Positions 12,098-23,967 are shown, counted from the stretch's first letter. The stretch is DNA of 64,000 nt from Spirogloea muscicola (GCA_009602725.1 WELB01000118.1:175883-239882), one strand, 5' to 3'. A program made the numbers and translations. The notes: generated from the sequence alone by a model not told the origin.

Positions 12098-12105
12098 TGA
12101 CGTCA
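12098..12105. promoter_or_regulatory. TGACGTCA bZIP-type palindrome
   Basis: A perfect 8-base CRE/TGA palindrome lies upstream of the SBP-box coding region. A second perfect copy is at 11541-11548. Such sites are bound by bZIP factors in plants. Their role here is inferred from position only. Confidence 0.35.
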
Positions 12106-12233
12106 CCCCCGGGGCAGCCTGGAACTCTCCACCAGCCCGACGAACGCTCCCCCGCCGCCCGACACTCGGCGCCGCCCCACGGCCGCGGCGGCGGCGGCGG
12201 CGGCGGCGAGTGTCGGGCATTTGGCGGCGAGCG

Positions 12234-12654
12234 NNNNNNNNNNNNNNNNNNNNNNNNNNNNNNNNNNNNNNNNNNNNNNNNNNNNNNNNNNNNNNNNNNN
12301 NNNNNNNNNNNNNNNNNNNNNNNNNNNNNNNNNNNNNNNNNNNNNNNNNNNNNNNNNNNNNNNNNNNNNNNNNNNNNNNNNNNNNNNNNNNNNNNNNNNN
12401 NNNNNNNNNNNNNNNNNNNNNNNNNNNNNNNNNNNNNNNNNNNNNNNNNNNNNNNNNNNNNNNNNNNNNNNNNNNNNNNNNNNNNNNNNNNNNNNNNNNN
12501 NNNNNNNNNNNNNNNNNNNNNNNNNNNNNNNNNNNNNNNNNNNNNNNNNNNNNNNNNNNNNNNNNNNNNNNNNNNNNNNNNNNNNNNNNNNNNNNNNNNN
12601 NNNNNNNNNNNNNNNNNNNNNNNNNNNNNNNNNNNNNNNNNNNNNNNNNNNNNN
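12234..12654. other. Assembly gap (421 N)
   Basis: A run of unknown bases. It separates a GGC-rich stretch from the first readable SBP codons, so the start codon and N-terminus of the SBP protein cannot be read. Confidence 0.99.
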
Positions 12655-14107
12655 GCCGCCGAGCCCGGCGCCGCCGCGCCGGCGGCGCGGTGCCAGGTGG
12701 ACGGGTGCGCCGCGGACCTGGGCGCGTACAAGGACTACTACCGCCGCCACCGCGTCTGCGTCCTGCACTCCAAGTCCGGCGACGTGGCCGTGCGCGGCCA
12801 GCCCCGCCGCTTCTGCCAGCAATGCAGCCGGTGAGGCCGCCATGCCTCCGCCGCGCAGCTGCCATGGCCGCGGCGGCGCCGGCTCCAATGCTGGCTCGAC
12901 TTCCCATCCGGGCTCACTTGGGCCGTCATTGGGCTGACGCCGTTGTTGCCGTCGCAGGTTCCACGACACGCACGAGTTCGACGTGGACAAGCGCAGCTGC
13001 CGGCGCCGGCTGCTGGGCCACAACAAGCGGCGCCGGAAGACCGCTGCTGGCCAAGGCGCCGTCGCACCAGGCAAGGCCGCCACTATCATGCTCCACAACC
13101 CCCCAGCAGCAGCAACGACATGGAGCTCTCTTGCTGCTGGCAGACCCCAGCTCGCTGCAGTAGCGCCTAGAGGGGTCTTGCCCGGCTGTCGGAGTCCTTG
13201 CCAGCACCGTCGCGCCGCTCGTTGATCCGGCAGCCGGCCTGCGCTGAGCCCTGCCCGTGCCTCCCGCGCACCGCCAGGTCCTTGTGCCGATCAGCAGGCG
13301 CCTGCACTCCTTGCGGGCGCCTTTGCGGGCTCATCGCCGTCATACAGCTCCTCGACAACACAGGAGCCCGACGCGGCGGCCATGCCAGCACCATCAGTGG
13401 CTGCCGGCAGTCCTGGAGGGGTGGACAGCGGCTGCTGTTCGCTGCCGACCTGCAGCTTCCCGGGCCTACGCACGGTCCCCGACTTCGCAGCTGGGGTGAA
13501 GCCCGAGCCCGGCAAGGGGCCTCCAACGTGGCCCGGCGGCAGCAGCGAGAAGCTTGGTGGCATTGCCATTGCTTGTGAGATTCCGTACAGTGGCGGACGG
13601 CCATGGCCCGGCGGCCATGCTGAGCCGCTGCGGCCCGCGCACAAGCAAGCCTGCCGAGTCCTCGACCTCAATCTGGCCGGCGGCGATGACGATGAGGACG
13701 ACGACGACGATGACGATGGCGGTCGTGGCTTCGGAGGCTCCCTCTTTCCTCGGAGCAGCCCGGCATTCCTGACGGCACGCCTCACGCCCGCGGCCCCTGG
13801 AAGCGGCGGCGGCAGCGGCAGCGGGGGCTGCGGTAGCAGCAGTGGCAACGACGGCGGTGAGAAGAGCGAGAGCCCCTTCCTGGACACCGTCGCCTACATC
13901 TCCAGTGCTGCCACGCCCTCCGGCTGCGCCCAGGCCATCAGCTGGCTGCACCGCGATCCCGAGGCGCTGCGCCTCGTTCGGCCTCCAACCGCCTCTGCCG
14001 CTGCCGCCGTCGCCATCCGCAAGGGTGGCTCCCCCCCAGAAGTTGCCGCAAGGAAGCCGCCATTGCCCTCAGGCTGGCACGACACTTCACCGACTGCCGC
14101 CCCATGA
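12655..14107 (+). CDS. SBP-box transcription factor with EAR-type motif (5' end in gap)
   Basis: Plant/algal SQUAMOSA-promoter-binding-like factor, expected to bind GTAC-core DNA in the nucleus. The exon 12655-12830 encodes the first zinc structure ([20 protein letters not shown], then C, and H in VCVLHSK) and [14 protein letters not shown] intron (12831-12957) falls inside the last Arg codon, and exon 12958-13070 completes the domain ([18 protein letters not shown]) with the basic signal NKRRRK. The next intron appears to be GC-AG: CCAG|GCAAGG at 13071 to CCGCCAG ending at 13277. This join keeps the frame and removes the stop at 13223-13225. Exon 3 (13278-14107) contains LDLNL at 13661-13675, a classic EAR repressor motif, followed by an Asp/Glu tract. 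The rest is Gly/Ser/Pro-rich. The domain call is very secure, the repressor role is inferred, and the start lies in or before the N gap. Confidence 0.9.
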
Positions 14108-15505
14108 AGAGCCTTGTGCCCATGATGCCGCTGTATGCTGATGTGCCAGCACTGCGACTGGGTCATCCATGTAGCTAGTACTCACATGGCATAAGCTGGC
14201 CCTCCCCAGTGAAGCTGGTCGGCCATGCAGTCAAGCACTTCCAGAGTGTGCGTCAACGCTTCTGGACAGGATAGAGACCGCCCTCATAGACCAAGCTCCC
14301 CGGCACTAGCGTAGTCCTCGTCTGCCTTGCGCGTACGGCTCCCGGCTGCGCGCCTACCCTGCTCTAATTTTTGGGGCCCATTAGCTTTTTGCAGCCCCTC
14401 CCCACTGTTTGCAGGGAGCTGTTGATCTCCAGTAAAATACTGCCAACAGGTTGGTGGCTACGCACGAGACCGCTCTAAATTTCGACTGGTCATCCACACT
14501 CACTGGTCGATTTCTCCGGGTGCCCTTCCTTTCTGTGCTTTCTCATGAGCAACGGGCATCTGAGGTGCAACACAGCGGCACCTACGAGCTCAAGCAGAGC
14601 TTATGGTGGTATTTGCTCATACAAAGCTCAGGCTGGTCTGTGCTGCACCACTGCTGGGCGCCAGCCGATCAGTTTCCGTTATAAATTACTATTAGGTCAT
14701 ATGATGGAATCTGCAGATTGGGGCGCCAGTCAATGATAGGAGGATTTAGCCTTTTTGGAGGTACGCCCATGTGAAGAGGGACATGAATCGTGTATTGGAC
14801 GATTGACTTAGGCATCACGACTCATTGAGATGCATACCACCAAATAATTGTCACATTCTATTCAAATCCTTGAAGAAGACGACTTATGAGGTACCACAAA
14901 CGACTGATGGAGTGGTTGCATTACTTGTGTATGCAATTTCAGACACATGGGAAGCCTCGCATTGAGTAGCACATACATGATGGCACATGTTGTCATGACA
15001 GCAAGTGCGAATGCCTGCTGCGGTGCCGGGCCACTGGAATGTCAAAGTCTATCAAAAGAACAGGTACGCAGACTCAATAGGGAGGGAACTTAAGTCTTAA
15101 GGCAAGAGAAGGTAGACAAGGAAACCCACAGCTACACTGAACCTGGCAGTTGACTGCCACCAACAGCTCTCAGGATGAGAGAAGAGATGCTCCCACTCTG
15201 GCAGATGGCCAACCATGAGGAACGGCACAATGTACGCCATCCACGTTGCATCGCCAGTGAGTGGTTGGGGAATAGTTACACGGGGAGTGGCCAAGCCCCA
15301 CAAAGAGAAACAAAAGGAAAGGGGGGTGCAGAAAGAGCGATCGATCTCGGCCTGCTTGTACGTCCAGGTCGTAGCCACATCTTGAGGCGCCTTGCCTGTG
15401 TTCCTCAGGCTCTCTCATGGGTCCTGAAGGCTTGTTATTGGGTACTAGAGCTTCTGCACTGTGTGAATCGCTTACTCTTGTCTGCTCGCTCAAATTTCCT
15501 GAGGC
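14108..15505. other. Convergent intergenic region
   Basis: The 3' flanks of the SBP gene (+) and the kinase gene (-) face each other here. No domain-bearing frame was found. The region is less GC-rich than the coding sequence on either side. Confidence 0.6.
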
Positions 15506-18500
15506 TTATTTTGCCAGGCTCATGGCCCGCAACTCAGCTGCGATTTCGCTGAAACTTGGCCGCTTTTCTGGGCTGTTGGCCCAGCAGCGCTCCATGAGAT
15601 CTTTCCATGGCGGGTGGCAACCGTGAGGAACGGGAGGCCTCAGTGTATCATTCAGAATCCCACCTGGCTTACAAGAGCACTACACATATCAGGTGGCAGG
15701 TCACCCCCTTCGCAAATGCACATATCATTCAGTATCCCACCTGGCTTACAAGAGCACTACACATAGAGGTGGCAGGTCACCCAATTCGCAAATGCACCAG
15801 ACCATGTGTTGACAGCTCAAGATCTCATCATGTAACCAGACTAAAACATGTCACCTTCCACTCCTGACATCTTGACAGCAGACATAGGATGCATACTTGC
15901 CAGCAGAAGCAGGAACCCAGGTGTAATACGCATATATTGAGCACAAGCAGGACCGCAGCACAGCTTGAGAGAGTACAGCAGAACCCATCAGCCAGATGTT
16001 GATTGCACGCACCTATAATTGCCCCATAGTGCATGTTTGTATAAGGCTCGTCTCCGGTAAGAAGCTCCCACATGACGATTCCAAAGGAGAATACATCAAC
16101 CTGAACAGCCACATTTTCCCAGACGTGTACTTCAGAGCAAGCAATACCTGGTATTGACCAACACATGCATTGCTTGCTAACAATAAATGCACTACAAGGA
16201 AAGGGCAAGACAAGCTGACCTTCTCTGTGACAAGGGTAGAGCGTCCATCCAACAGCTCTGGTGCCATCCAGGGCAACGTCCCTCGAACACCTCCTGAAAC
16301 CATTGTCTTGTGTTTGATCTTTGACAAGCCAAGGTCGCCTACTTTACAGATTGGTCTTTGAGTGTCTCTCAAATTCACAAGGAGGTTGTCACATTTGAGG
16401 TCAAAATGCACAATATTCTTGGTGTGCAGGTACTCCATTCCAAACGCGGCATCCATGGCGATAAGAACACGCTTTTTGCGATCAATTGTCCTGCAGAGAC
16501 ATCACTGCAATGTTCAGACTACGGCCTCTGCTCTTCACCGGTCTTCATGTCATGCAGTCCCCATACCGCAAATTTCTAACTAATGGAGGCCCAGGGCCAA
16601 TAGCCACCCACTATAAGCACCGCAGAAAACGTACTGGAACCACCCCTTGCTTGCTTGAGGAAGCTCATGAATGAACACATTCATGCAAGCAAGATGCCAA
16701 GCAGTAGCTCAACAAAACAAGCACAGCATGCTGCTCACCGCTCCTTCTTGTGAAGGACCTGCTTTAGTGAACCATTGACCATATACTCGGTCACCGTAGC
16801 CAAAGTGCCTCCAGGCCCATCTTTGACGACACCATAAAAGGCAACCACATTGGGGTGATGGAGTGCTGCAAGCATGCTCGCCTCTTTCCAGAAATCAGCG
16901 ACCTGTAACACAGTATCAAAGCGCCACAACTAAAATGTCAGAGAATGCCCTGTTAGAAAGGACTTGCAATGCAGGGAAAGGGATCAGGGGTTTACAATGA
17001 AAGGTTTAGTGTTCCAGAACAGAAAACAAAGAGGAGCAGCTCAGAAAGGTAGCTTAACGGTGATAAGAGAGGGTTCCAGAACAGAGAACAGGTAGGAGCA
17101 GCTCAGCTCAGGAAGGTAGCCTAACGGTGAAAGAGATAGAGTGGAGAGATTTGGGCTTATGATCATCGTACTAGTCGATCCCGTTCAGATGCTCGCCCCT
17201 GAAAGACACTGGCCTTGATCCGCTTGATGGCCACATCTGTGCCCCTCCATTTGCCATGGTACACGGTTCCGAAGGTCCCGGATCCTAGCTCCTTGAGCTC
17301 TTCCAGATCTGCATTCTTGATTGTCTGCATGCAGATAGCACAGCATTCAGCAAGTACAAGCTGGGATTGAAGACATCAACTGAAGCCAGATACAAAGGCT
17401 CAGTACCAACAAGTTCATTTGTCAGTGCTAAAATCTCCATCAATTGCTCTGCTGTACCTGCAGTCCATGGGCAACGGCCTCCTCTTCTGCAGCTGTTCCT
17501 AGAGGCCCATCACTGTCCTCCTTGTCAAGCAGGGACGTTAAGGGTAGGTCGAGGGCAGCTGGGCCAGCTGCATCTCGTACGTCAGTCGTGCTGGGTATGG
17601 GGGCTCTCTTGCTCTCTTGTCTAGCTTGGGCTGCACTGGCTTGTGCTGTGCTGCCTGCTGCTACATTCTGCTCTGCATTGTGTTCTTCCTGACCAGCTGG
17701 CCCAGCTGGTGCCTGTTTCTGTGCGGTTGTAACAGGGCTTTGGCTCTTGTCGACCGCAGGTGCCTCCTCAAAGTCATCGACCTGAACCCTATTCTTATGG
17801 AGAGCAAAGGTGGGAGGCTCCATGACGTCGTCCGAAGAAGGCTTACTGCCCATCATGAGCAAGTCATCTTCCACATCACCGCTGGACTGCTCATTCAGAG
17901 CATCTGAGTCCCACTGGTGCTCTGGGAGAGTAGCTTGTGAATGTAGGGGAGCAGGAGGAGCTGTAGCAATGGGAGGATGGACTTGAAGTCGTTGTTGCTG
18001 TGTTAGGCTCAGTCCACCACGACTGCCTTTTGGGTCAGTCTGTGCCAAAGGTGCAGCTGGGACTGACTGAGAGTAGTCGATAAGACCATCAGGAGCTTGA
18101 AGGGAATCCTTAGGAGACCACAGATTCCGCGGCAACTTGTACTGTGCTTCTACTTGACCAACGCCGTCCCTTGCATGGCCCTTATGGTCTTTCGCAACAT
18201 AGTCCTGGCCTTGATGCGGGCTGCTCCTCCCATCTGCTAGCGTGCCGAGAAGCTGCAGGTTCTGGTAACTGGAGGCCCTGCTCGGCGACCTGGGGCTCAT
18301 GCTGAGGCTGCTCCCATCACCTCGGGGGGGAAACACATGGGACTCTGGTGTTGGCAACTGATGCTGCCGCTGCGCGGATGCTGCCACTCGGTGCTCCTCG
18401 GCTGCCTCGGCGAACACGCGCATGACCTCTGGGCCCTGCGAGGGCATGTGCCAGGGGTGGCCCTCTCCAGCAGCCGACGGGGTGTCGGCTGGAGACGCCA

Positions 18501-21500
18501 CAGTCAAGAGCCTGGACTTCACTGCCCGCGCTAGCGCCTCTTGCTGGAGACGCTGCAGCTCGGCCGCCTCCTCTGCTGTCTGTACCTGGGTGGAGCCCAT
18601 CCTGGACTGCACAGCGCTAGGAGGAGGGCTCCTCAACACGAAGGACGACTCGGGAGGCTGATGATGCCCCACGTCGGCGCGCCCGGCGCCCAGCCCCGCA
18701 TGCAGCTGCTCCTGGTAGAACCGGCTATGGAGGCTTTCCATCTCCGGAGCACCATAATGGTGATGGCCTTCTCTTGCCGTGTCTTTGAGAGACCAAGGGG
18801 GCGACCCAAGCGGACTGCCCGGGGCAAAATCCTCCTCACCACTCCCAGCGTAATCAGTGGTCCGATGTGGCACATCGAGCCTCGCATGGTACAGACGGTC
18901 TCCATATGCAGGCGCAAGCGGTGCATTTGGCTGTTGATTGTCCTGGACCGGACGCATGGCGGTGTGATTGTACCCCGCGGAAGCTCCCATGTACCTCAGC
19001 CGCTGTTCGGGAGACAGCGGCATCTCCTCAAACCCCGATAAGAGGTCTGGTGCTGGCATGGGATGGGGGTGCGTCTGGCTGCCCACTGGCCGATGAGCGA
19101 CGGGAAAGCCATGCTGGCCGGCTGGATCACCCAGCAGGCCCTGGTGAAGCTGAGCCTTGGGCAACCCCACGCCTTGGCTGAACTGGGCACCTCCATACAG
19201 AGGAGGCAAGCCTGGCATGGCCACCTGCAAAGCCATGGCAGCTTCTGCAACACTCAGAACGAGCAAAAATTGTGGAGCAGCTCTGCCAGAGCTGCTTCGA
19301 TGCAATCAAATGAGAACCTATCTGATCCTGCCAACTTGCACTAGCTATCTTATGACATCCACCTCAAGTGACCAGCCATGACATAAGCTCTATTCAACTG
19401 CTTGTGGTCAGACAGATCCCATATGGACCTGCTGCAAGCAAGCAACAGGTTACTTCGACAGAGGTAATTTTAGAATGAATTCAATCCTGTTAAAGCTTTA
19501 CTGAGAACAAGCTTCCTGGAGGTTTGCCAGGGACCCAGAGTGAGGCGTACAGTACCATGTTGGGCGCCTGCGATGTGGATGCGTAAGTGTTGCCTCTATT
19601 CATCGCATTGTCCTGCATCTCGTATGGATCAAGCTCATTGACCGGCGGCACAGCAGGAGCATACCCTGTGTGCTTGTGCCTCCCATCCGAGTCCCCCTCT
19701 GCAATGTCTGCATCGAGATCACAAAGAGGAAACAATTCCATCCTGGTCAGTGCGGAGTACAAGCTTGGTGATATACATTGTTCTTCATTGCAATGAGGAT
19801 CAGTGTGTGTGCCTGCAGTCCCCTCATTACAAGAGGCTGTGTCAGCGTTTTCGCCAGCATCTCAACACACCTGCCAGATGATGATTCCTCCTAGGGATGT
19901 GCAAGCGGTCTGCCGGGCGAGTAATGTTTGCTTCGAATCGATTCCTGAAAGCATGATCCTCAAGGTCCGGGGCTGATGCTGACGCGTGGAGCGGAAGTCC
20001 ACCCCGCTTCAGCAGCGCAATGTCCCCGGGGTCGGCGCCCCACTCTGGAAGATCCAGCGTGCGGTATTCGCCTGCCGCTGCCGGCGCGGAGACCACCGGC
20101 CGCAGTGGCGGCTGGTAGTCCACATGAAAGCTCTGATCCTCCGCCATGTTGCCGCTGTGCATCACTCGACTGGGCAGTGGCCGCCGCTCGTCAGGCGAGG
20201 ATCCCATGCTTGGCACGCTGCTCGGACCCTGGCTTGATCTGCCCAATTGATCTGCATAAGTCTGCTGCACCCCATGGCCACCGCTGCCGCCGCCACCGCC
20301 ACCGCCAACTGGGATCTGCGCGGCCAGCAAGGCCTTCCGTTGGCTGTCCGTATACGATAGGCGCGGCGAGCCGGGTGTGGACTGTGCATGTATGATGTGA
20401 GGTGGGATGCCATCACGGTACGCCTGCTGCATTCGGCCACCAACGGCGGCCTGCTTGCGCGCACCATCCCAGCTGTCGCCGCCGACCATGCTCTGCGGTG
20501 CCGAATCCTGCGTGCTCCCTCGCCCTGCCCAATGCCGCTGAGCGGGGTCTGGCCGCAGAGCCTCGGGCCAATGATGCTGCTGATGGTCAGGGTGGCGCTT
20601 TGGGCCGGCCGCTGTTGGCGAGGACGGGCCTGAGTGCGTCGGAGTTACATCCCTGTCGCGACGTGGCAGATTAAGGAGCGGCAGCATCTGCGGCCTTGGA
20701 AGCTCCACCTTAGCACCACCATAAACAAAGCCGTCGGACTGGCTCCTCTCGTGCTGAAAGCCCGGAGCCGGCTCCGGGCGAGCTTGCATCTTGGACGGAT
20801 CAGTGCCGTAGGGGTTCACGTAGCTGCTGTACTCGTTGGGGTGCAGGTACAGAGGATGCGATGACTCGGGCGGGGCTGACGGCGGCTGCGAAGATGGCAG
20901 CCAGCGCCGCGCCAACTGCGGCGAGGATGTACCCGAGGAGATTGCTGACGGCGACCCGAGCGCCGAGTCACCCTGTGAGTTCTGCGGCACAAGTGCCTGA
21001 AGCTTCTTCTGGACCTGCTGCAATGTGTCATGGTGATAACCGACGCTGCCGCCGCCGGTCTGCCCCCCTGGTTGCACTTGAGCTTTCTCCTGCTGCTGCT
21101 TCTTGGCATAGTCCATAGAGCTGTATCCCCCGCCTGCCTCAGACAGAGCAAGCTGCGACATCCCCAGCACCGGCTGCAGCTGCAGGGCGCCCGCTGTCAG
21201 CAGAGGCCCGAACGGCTGATGCGCCGAAGCAGCCCCTGTGGTCACCGCAGCTGGCGGCGGAAGGGCATTGCCGCCCAAGGCGCGGTGCCCGTCCGGCACA
21301 TGCGCAGACGCCTCCAGATCCACCGCCGCTTGTCCTCCCACACCTAGCTGCCCGTTCAGCGCCTCGACGTACGAGCTTGCTGGTTCGCGCCCATGTGTGC
21401 CGGACACCTGCGGCCCGGGCTCAGGGTCGGCGGCGGGAAAGAGGAACAGGCGAAGGCGCGCCACCCCTTCTGCACCCCACACGTCGCGCATTGTTGTAAT

Positions 21501-22830
21501 GAGCAGACTGATGAAAGCATCTCAGCTTGTACGTTCCAGCAGCCGGGCTGCGAATCTGGCCGAGCAACAGTAGTAAACAAACCCCTTACCGCGGCTTTCC
21601 AGCAGATCGTACTCCTCCATCATGTTGACAAGGTCATCGCTGCTCGAAACCGTGACGAGCGCGTCCAAGTCCTCGTCTGGCAACTGAAAACAAAAGACGT
21701 GCATCCCGAGGAAGTCTCAGTCTCCCGCCCGAGAATGGACAACACGAGTGTCTGTGCGACTTTGAGGCAGAAGTGAACACCGGCATCAGAAAGTGCTGGC
21801 CTAGAAGCTAATATTGAGAGCAACCTACATCACATGTAGACAGCGGATAACCTACGACAGTAAGTTCACACTGACATCATTGCAATCCCACCGAGCAGCG
21901 GCAAAATGTTGGTACATCATCAGCATCGATGGTCGCCGCACCACATGGCGCACCTGATACTTGATCGTCACGGCCTGCCCGTGCACGTTGATGAGCTTCG
22001 CCAGGAGGTCGGCGTAGCTGATGCTCCTGCTGACGCTGATCACGCGCGTGTCGCCGCCGACGTAGCGGAGCTGGCCATCTGCGGAAGCTCCACAAGCAAA
22101 GACCGCTGTGAGTCGAGGGGCTCTCCCGGCCAACTCAAGAGGACCAGTGCCGCTGTGACTGCAGCAACTAGAGAAGCGGACGGCCATACGACGGCACCTC
22201 AAGCGTGGCAAGAGCCTGGCAATGTGCCCTCAGGGCGTGACAGGCCCAGCAACAAGCACTGGCAATGGAGAGAGCACCGCGGAGGCCAGGACACGGCCGC
22301 CGACCTGAGGGGCGCGGCAGGATGGCGCCGCCGAAGCTGCACAGGAACTTGACCCGCGCCGTCTCCAGGTCGTCCGAGGAGCCCTTGCCGTGATGGAAAG
22401 GCGGCCTCGCACTCCTGGCTCGGGGAACGGGCCCAGAGTCGGCGTCGGACAGGTCGTCGGAGATCCGGTATGGGATCTGCTCCGCCGACGTGGAGTCGGA
22501 CCCCGTCTCCGCGGCGGCGGCGGCGGCGGCGGCGGCGGCCATGGCGGCAGCCAGCGAAGCTGGAGCGTCGGCCGTCGGCGCAGCCGGCAGGATGTTGCCT
22601 GTGAAGCCCAGAGCCGGCGACGCCTGCTCCGGCTCCTGGCGCTGCTGCGCCCACGCGAAGCGGCTCTGCGCCGACGCCGCCGCCGGCAACGGCAGCGACG
22701 GCGGCGGCTTCCGCCGCTCCAGGGGCTGGCGGAGCTCGCTGCCCTTGCCGCCGGCGGCGGCGTCGCCGTACGACAGCGCGCCGGCGAAGAGCCCTCGCGG
22801 CGGCGGCGGCCCCTCCGGCTCCTTCGTCAT
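15506..22830 (-). CDS. PB1-domain Raf-like MAPKKK (B4 type)
   Basis: Eleven exons can be spliced with consistent phases: 22830-22305, 22078-21954, 21683-21590, about 21520-19871, 19707-19556, 19224-17458, 17324-17172, 16902-16739, 16490-16220, 16100-16013, 15663-15506 (stop). The N-terminus is low complexity. Exons 2-3 form a PB1 domain ending [20 protein letters not shown]. About 1100 residues of disordered Gln/Ser/Pro-rich linker follow. The C-terminal kinase has the Gly loop [19 protein letters not shown] lysine, helix-C Glu in FWKEASML, catalytic [10 protein letters not shown] (HFD for HRD), DLGLSK (DLG for DFG) and MAPELL. The architecture matches plant B4 Raf-like kinases, which in land plants activate SnRK2s in osmotic stress. 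That pathway role here is inference. The exon 4 start (acceptor near 21525) is the least certain boundary. Confidence 0.93.
15648..15798. repeat. 77-bp tandem duplication across the last splice acceptor
   Basis: The segment starting TCATTCAG at 15648 recurs at 15725 with few differences. On the minus strand each copy contains AAGCCAG|GTGGGAT, so the kinase's final intron offers two near-identical 3' splice sites. 77 is not a multiple of three, so only the downstream site (exon from 15663) keeps the kinase frame. Confidence 0.85.
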
Positions 22831-23225
22831 GCCCGCCGCGCCGCGCCGCGCCGCGTGTTATCGCAACGCCGTCCTCATCGACCCCGCCGCCGCTGCTGCC
22901 GCGCAGCCAGCCGCCGCTGCCCCCGACGCTCACGCGCCAGCCAACGAGAGCCTGTCGCTCAGCAGCCTGCCCGGCGACGAGGCTTGCGAGACGCCGCCGC
23001 CGCTGCCCGCCTCAGCTGCCGCCGTCGCCGCCGCCGTGGTGGCCGCCGCCGCCGCCAGAGACGGGCGCGGGCGCCGACGCCCAGCGAGGTCTGCAGCCGG
23101 GGGGAGAGAGTGCGGCTGCAGAATTTAAGCGTTAGAAAGGGCTCTTCCAGTAATGACCGTGATGGCCATTGCAAAGAGCTGCTTCAAAGAACGAATGAAA
23201 GAAAGGAAGTAGGTAACAGAGAGAA
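22831..23225. other. GC-rich 5' flank of the kinase gene
   Basis: Alanine-coding GCC repeats open long frames on both strands but no domain is visible. Probably 5' UTR and proximal promoter of the minus-strand kinase gene. Confidence 0.45.
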
Positions 23226-23239
23226 GTAGCAACTCCCAA

Positions 23240-23335
23240 TGTGACAAGCCGCCCGAAAAAGTATTGACAAATGTTCGAAGGGGCCAAACGCACGGAGGGG
23301 CCTAAAAAGAGAGCAAGCGCGGCCAGATTAACTNC
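23240..23335 (-). mobile_element. LINE 3' UTR fragment
   Basis: The antisense string TATTGACAAATGTTCGAAGG, then GAGCAAGCGCGGCCAGATTA, matches the UTR of the LINE class seen at 58660-58740 and 39590-39660. It is cut by a single ambiguous base at 23334. Confidence 0.5.
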
Positions 23336-23420
23336 CCTGCCCGCGGCGGTGGAGGTGCCCGGCCCCGCTCCGCATCACGCGCGCCGCGCGCCACGCGGCC
23401 CGGGGCCCCCCCCCGGCGCG

Positions 23421-23740
23421 CTGTCCACGTGTCGCTGCATGGCCCAGCGCGGCTCGGCGCGCGGCGCGCCGCTGGGCGCCCCGCCGGTCGGGGGACGGCG
23501 CCGCCACAGCTGACCAATGGACGACGACTAAAGGGCCCGAGTCGCCATGTGATTGGCTGTGACCGAAGGCTCTCGTCCAATGAGCAGCCGGCCCGCTGCC
23601 GCCGCCGGGGAAAGGACTCCAAGTCCGGGGGCCCCCTCGAGCCCGCCGATACGGCCGCGCACGTGGGCCTCACACGCGGCGGCCCGCGGCGCCGTCACGT
23701 GCGAGAGCCGGCCGCGGGCCGCCGTGAGCCGGCCACGTGG
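23421..23740. promoter_or_regulatory. Island of four G-boxes and three CCAAT boxes
   Basis: Perfect CACGTG at 23426-23431, 23660-23665, 23696-23701 and 23734-23739. CCAAT at 23514-23518 and 23577-23581, plus inverted ATTGG at 23552-23556. The island is 0.6-0.9 kb upstream of the kinase start codon. These are the recognition cores of bZIP/bHLH and NF-Y factors. Activity is inferred from clustering only. Confidence 0.4.
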
Positions 23741-23823
23741 CTCGTCACGAGGCTTGGTGGGAACGGGGCCCCACGCTGGAGCTGCCGGGCAGGCAGCGCT
23801 ACCGCCCTGGGTCGGGTCTGGCC

Positions 23824-23894
23824 CGTTACAATGGTGGAGAGCCGGGGTAAGACCTGCATGTGCAGGTCGCGCGTTCGATTCCCGGGCGGGCAAG
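23824..23894 (+). other. tRNA-like sequence
   Basis: A 7-bp acceptor-like pairing, GCCCGTT with GGCGGGC, flanks an A-box-like AATGGTGGAGAGC and a B-box-like GCGTTCGATTCCC. The middle is an exact palindrome, GACCTGCATGTGCAGGTC, instead of a normal 7-base anticodon loop, and the T stem has mismatches. This looks like a tRNA pseudogene or an old SINE head, not a working tRNA. Confidence 0.3.
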
Positions 23895-23967
23895 CCGGGG
23901 GGGCAGGGTGGGGTGCGGCGAGGAGCCGGCGCCGAGGAGCTGAGGTCCCTTATCTCTTCTGTCTTTC

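Noticed and set aside
11715-13163. Long open frames (up to 482 codons) on both strands across the N gap
   Set aside because: They are open only because the 421 N bases cannot contain stops. The flanking parts are Arg/Ala/Pro shadow frames of GC-rich DNA. Only the SBP frame is real.
22390-23229. 279-codon plus-strand frame rich in Arg
   Set aside because: It is antisense to the Ala/Pro-rich first exon of the kinase and has no domain. It is a shadow frame of a GCC-rich exon.
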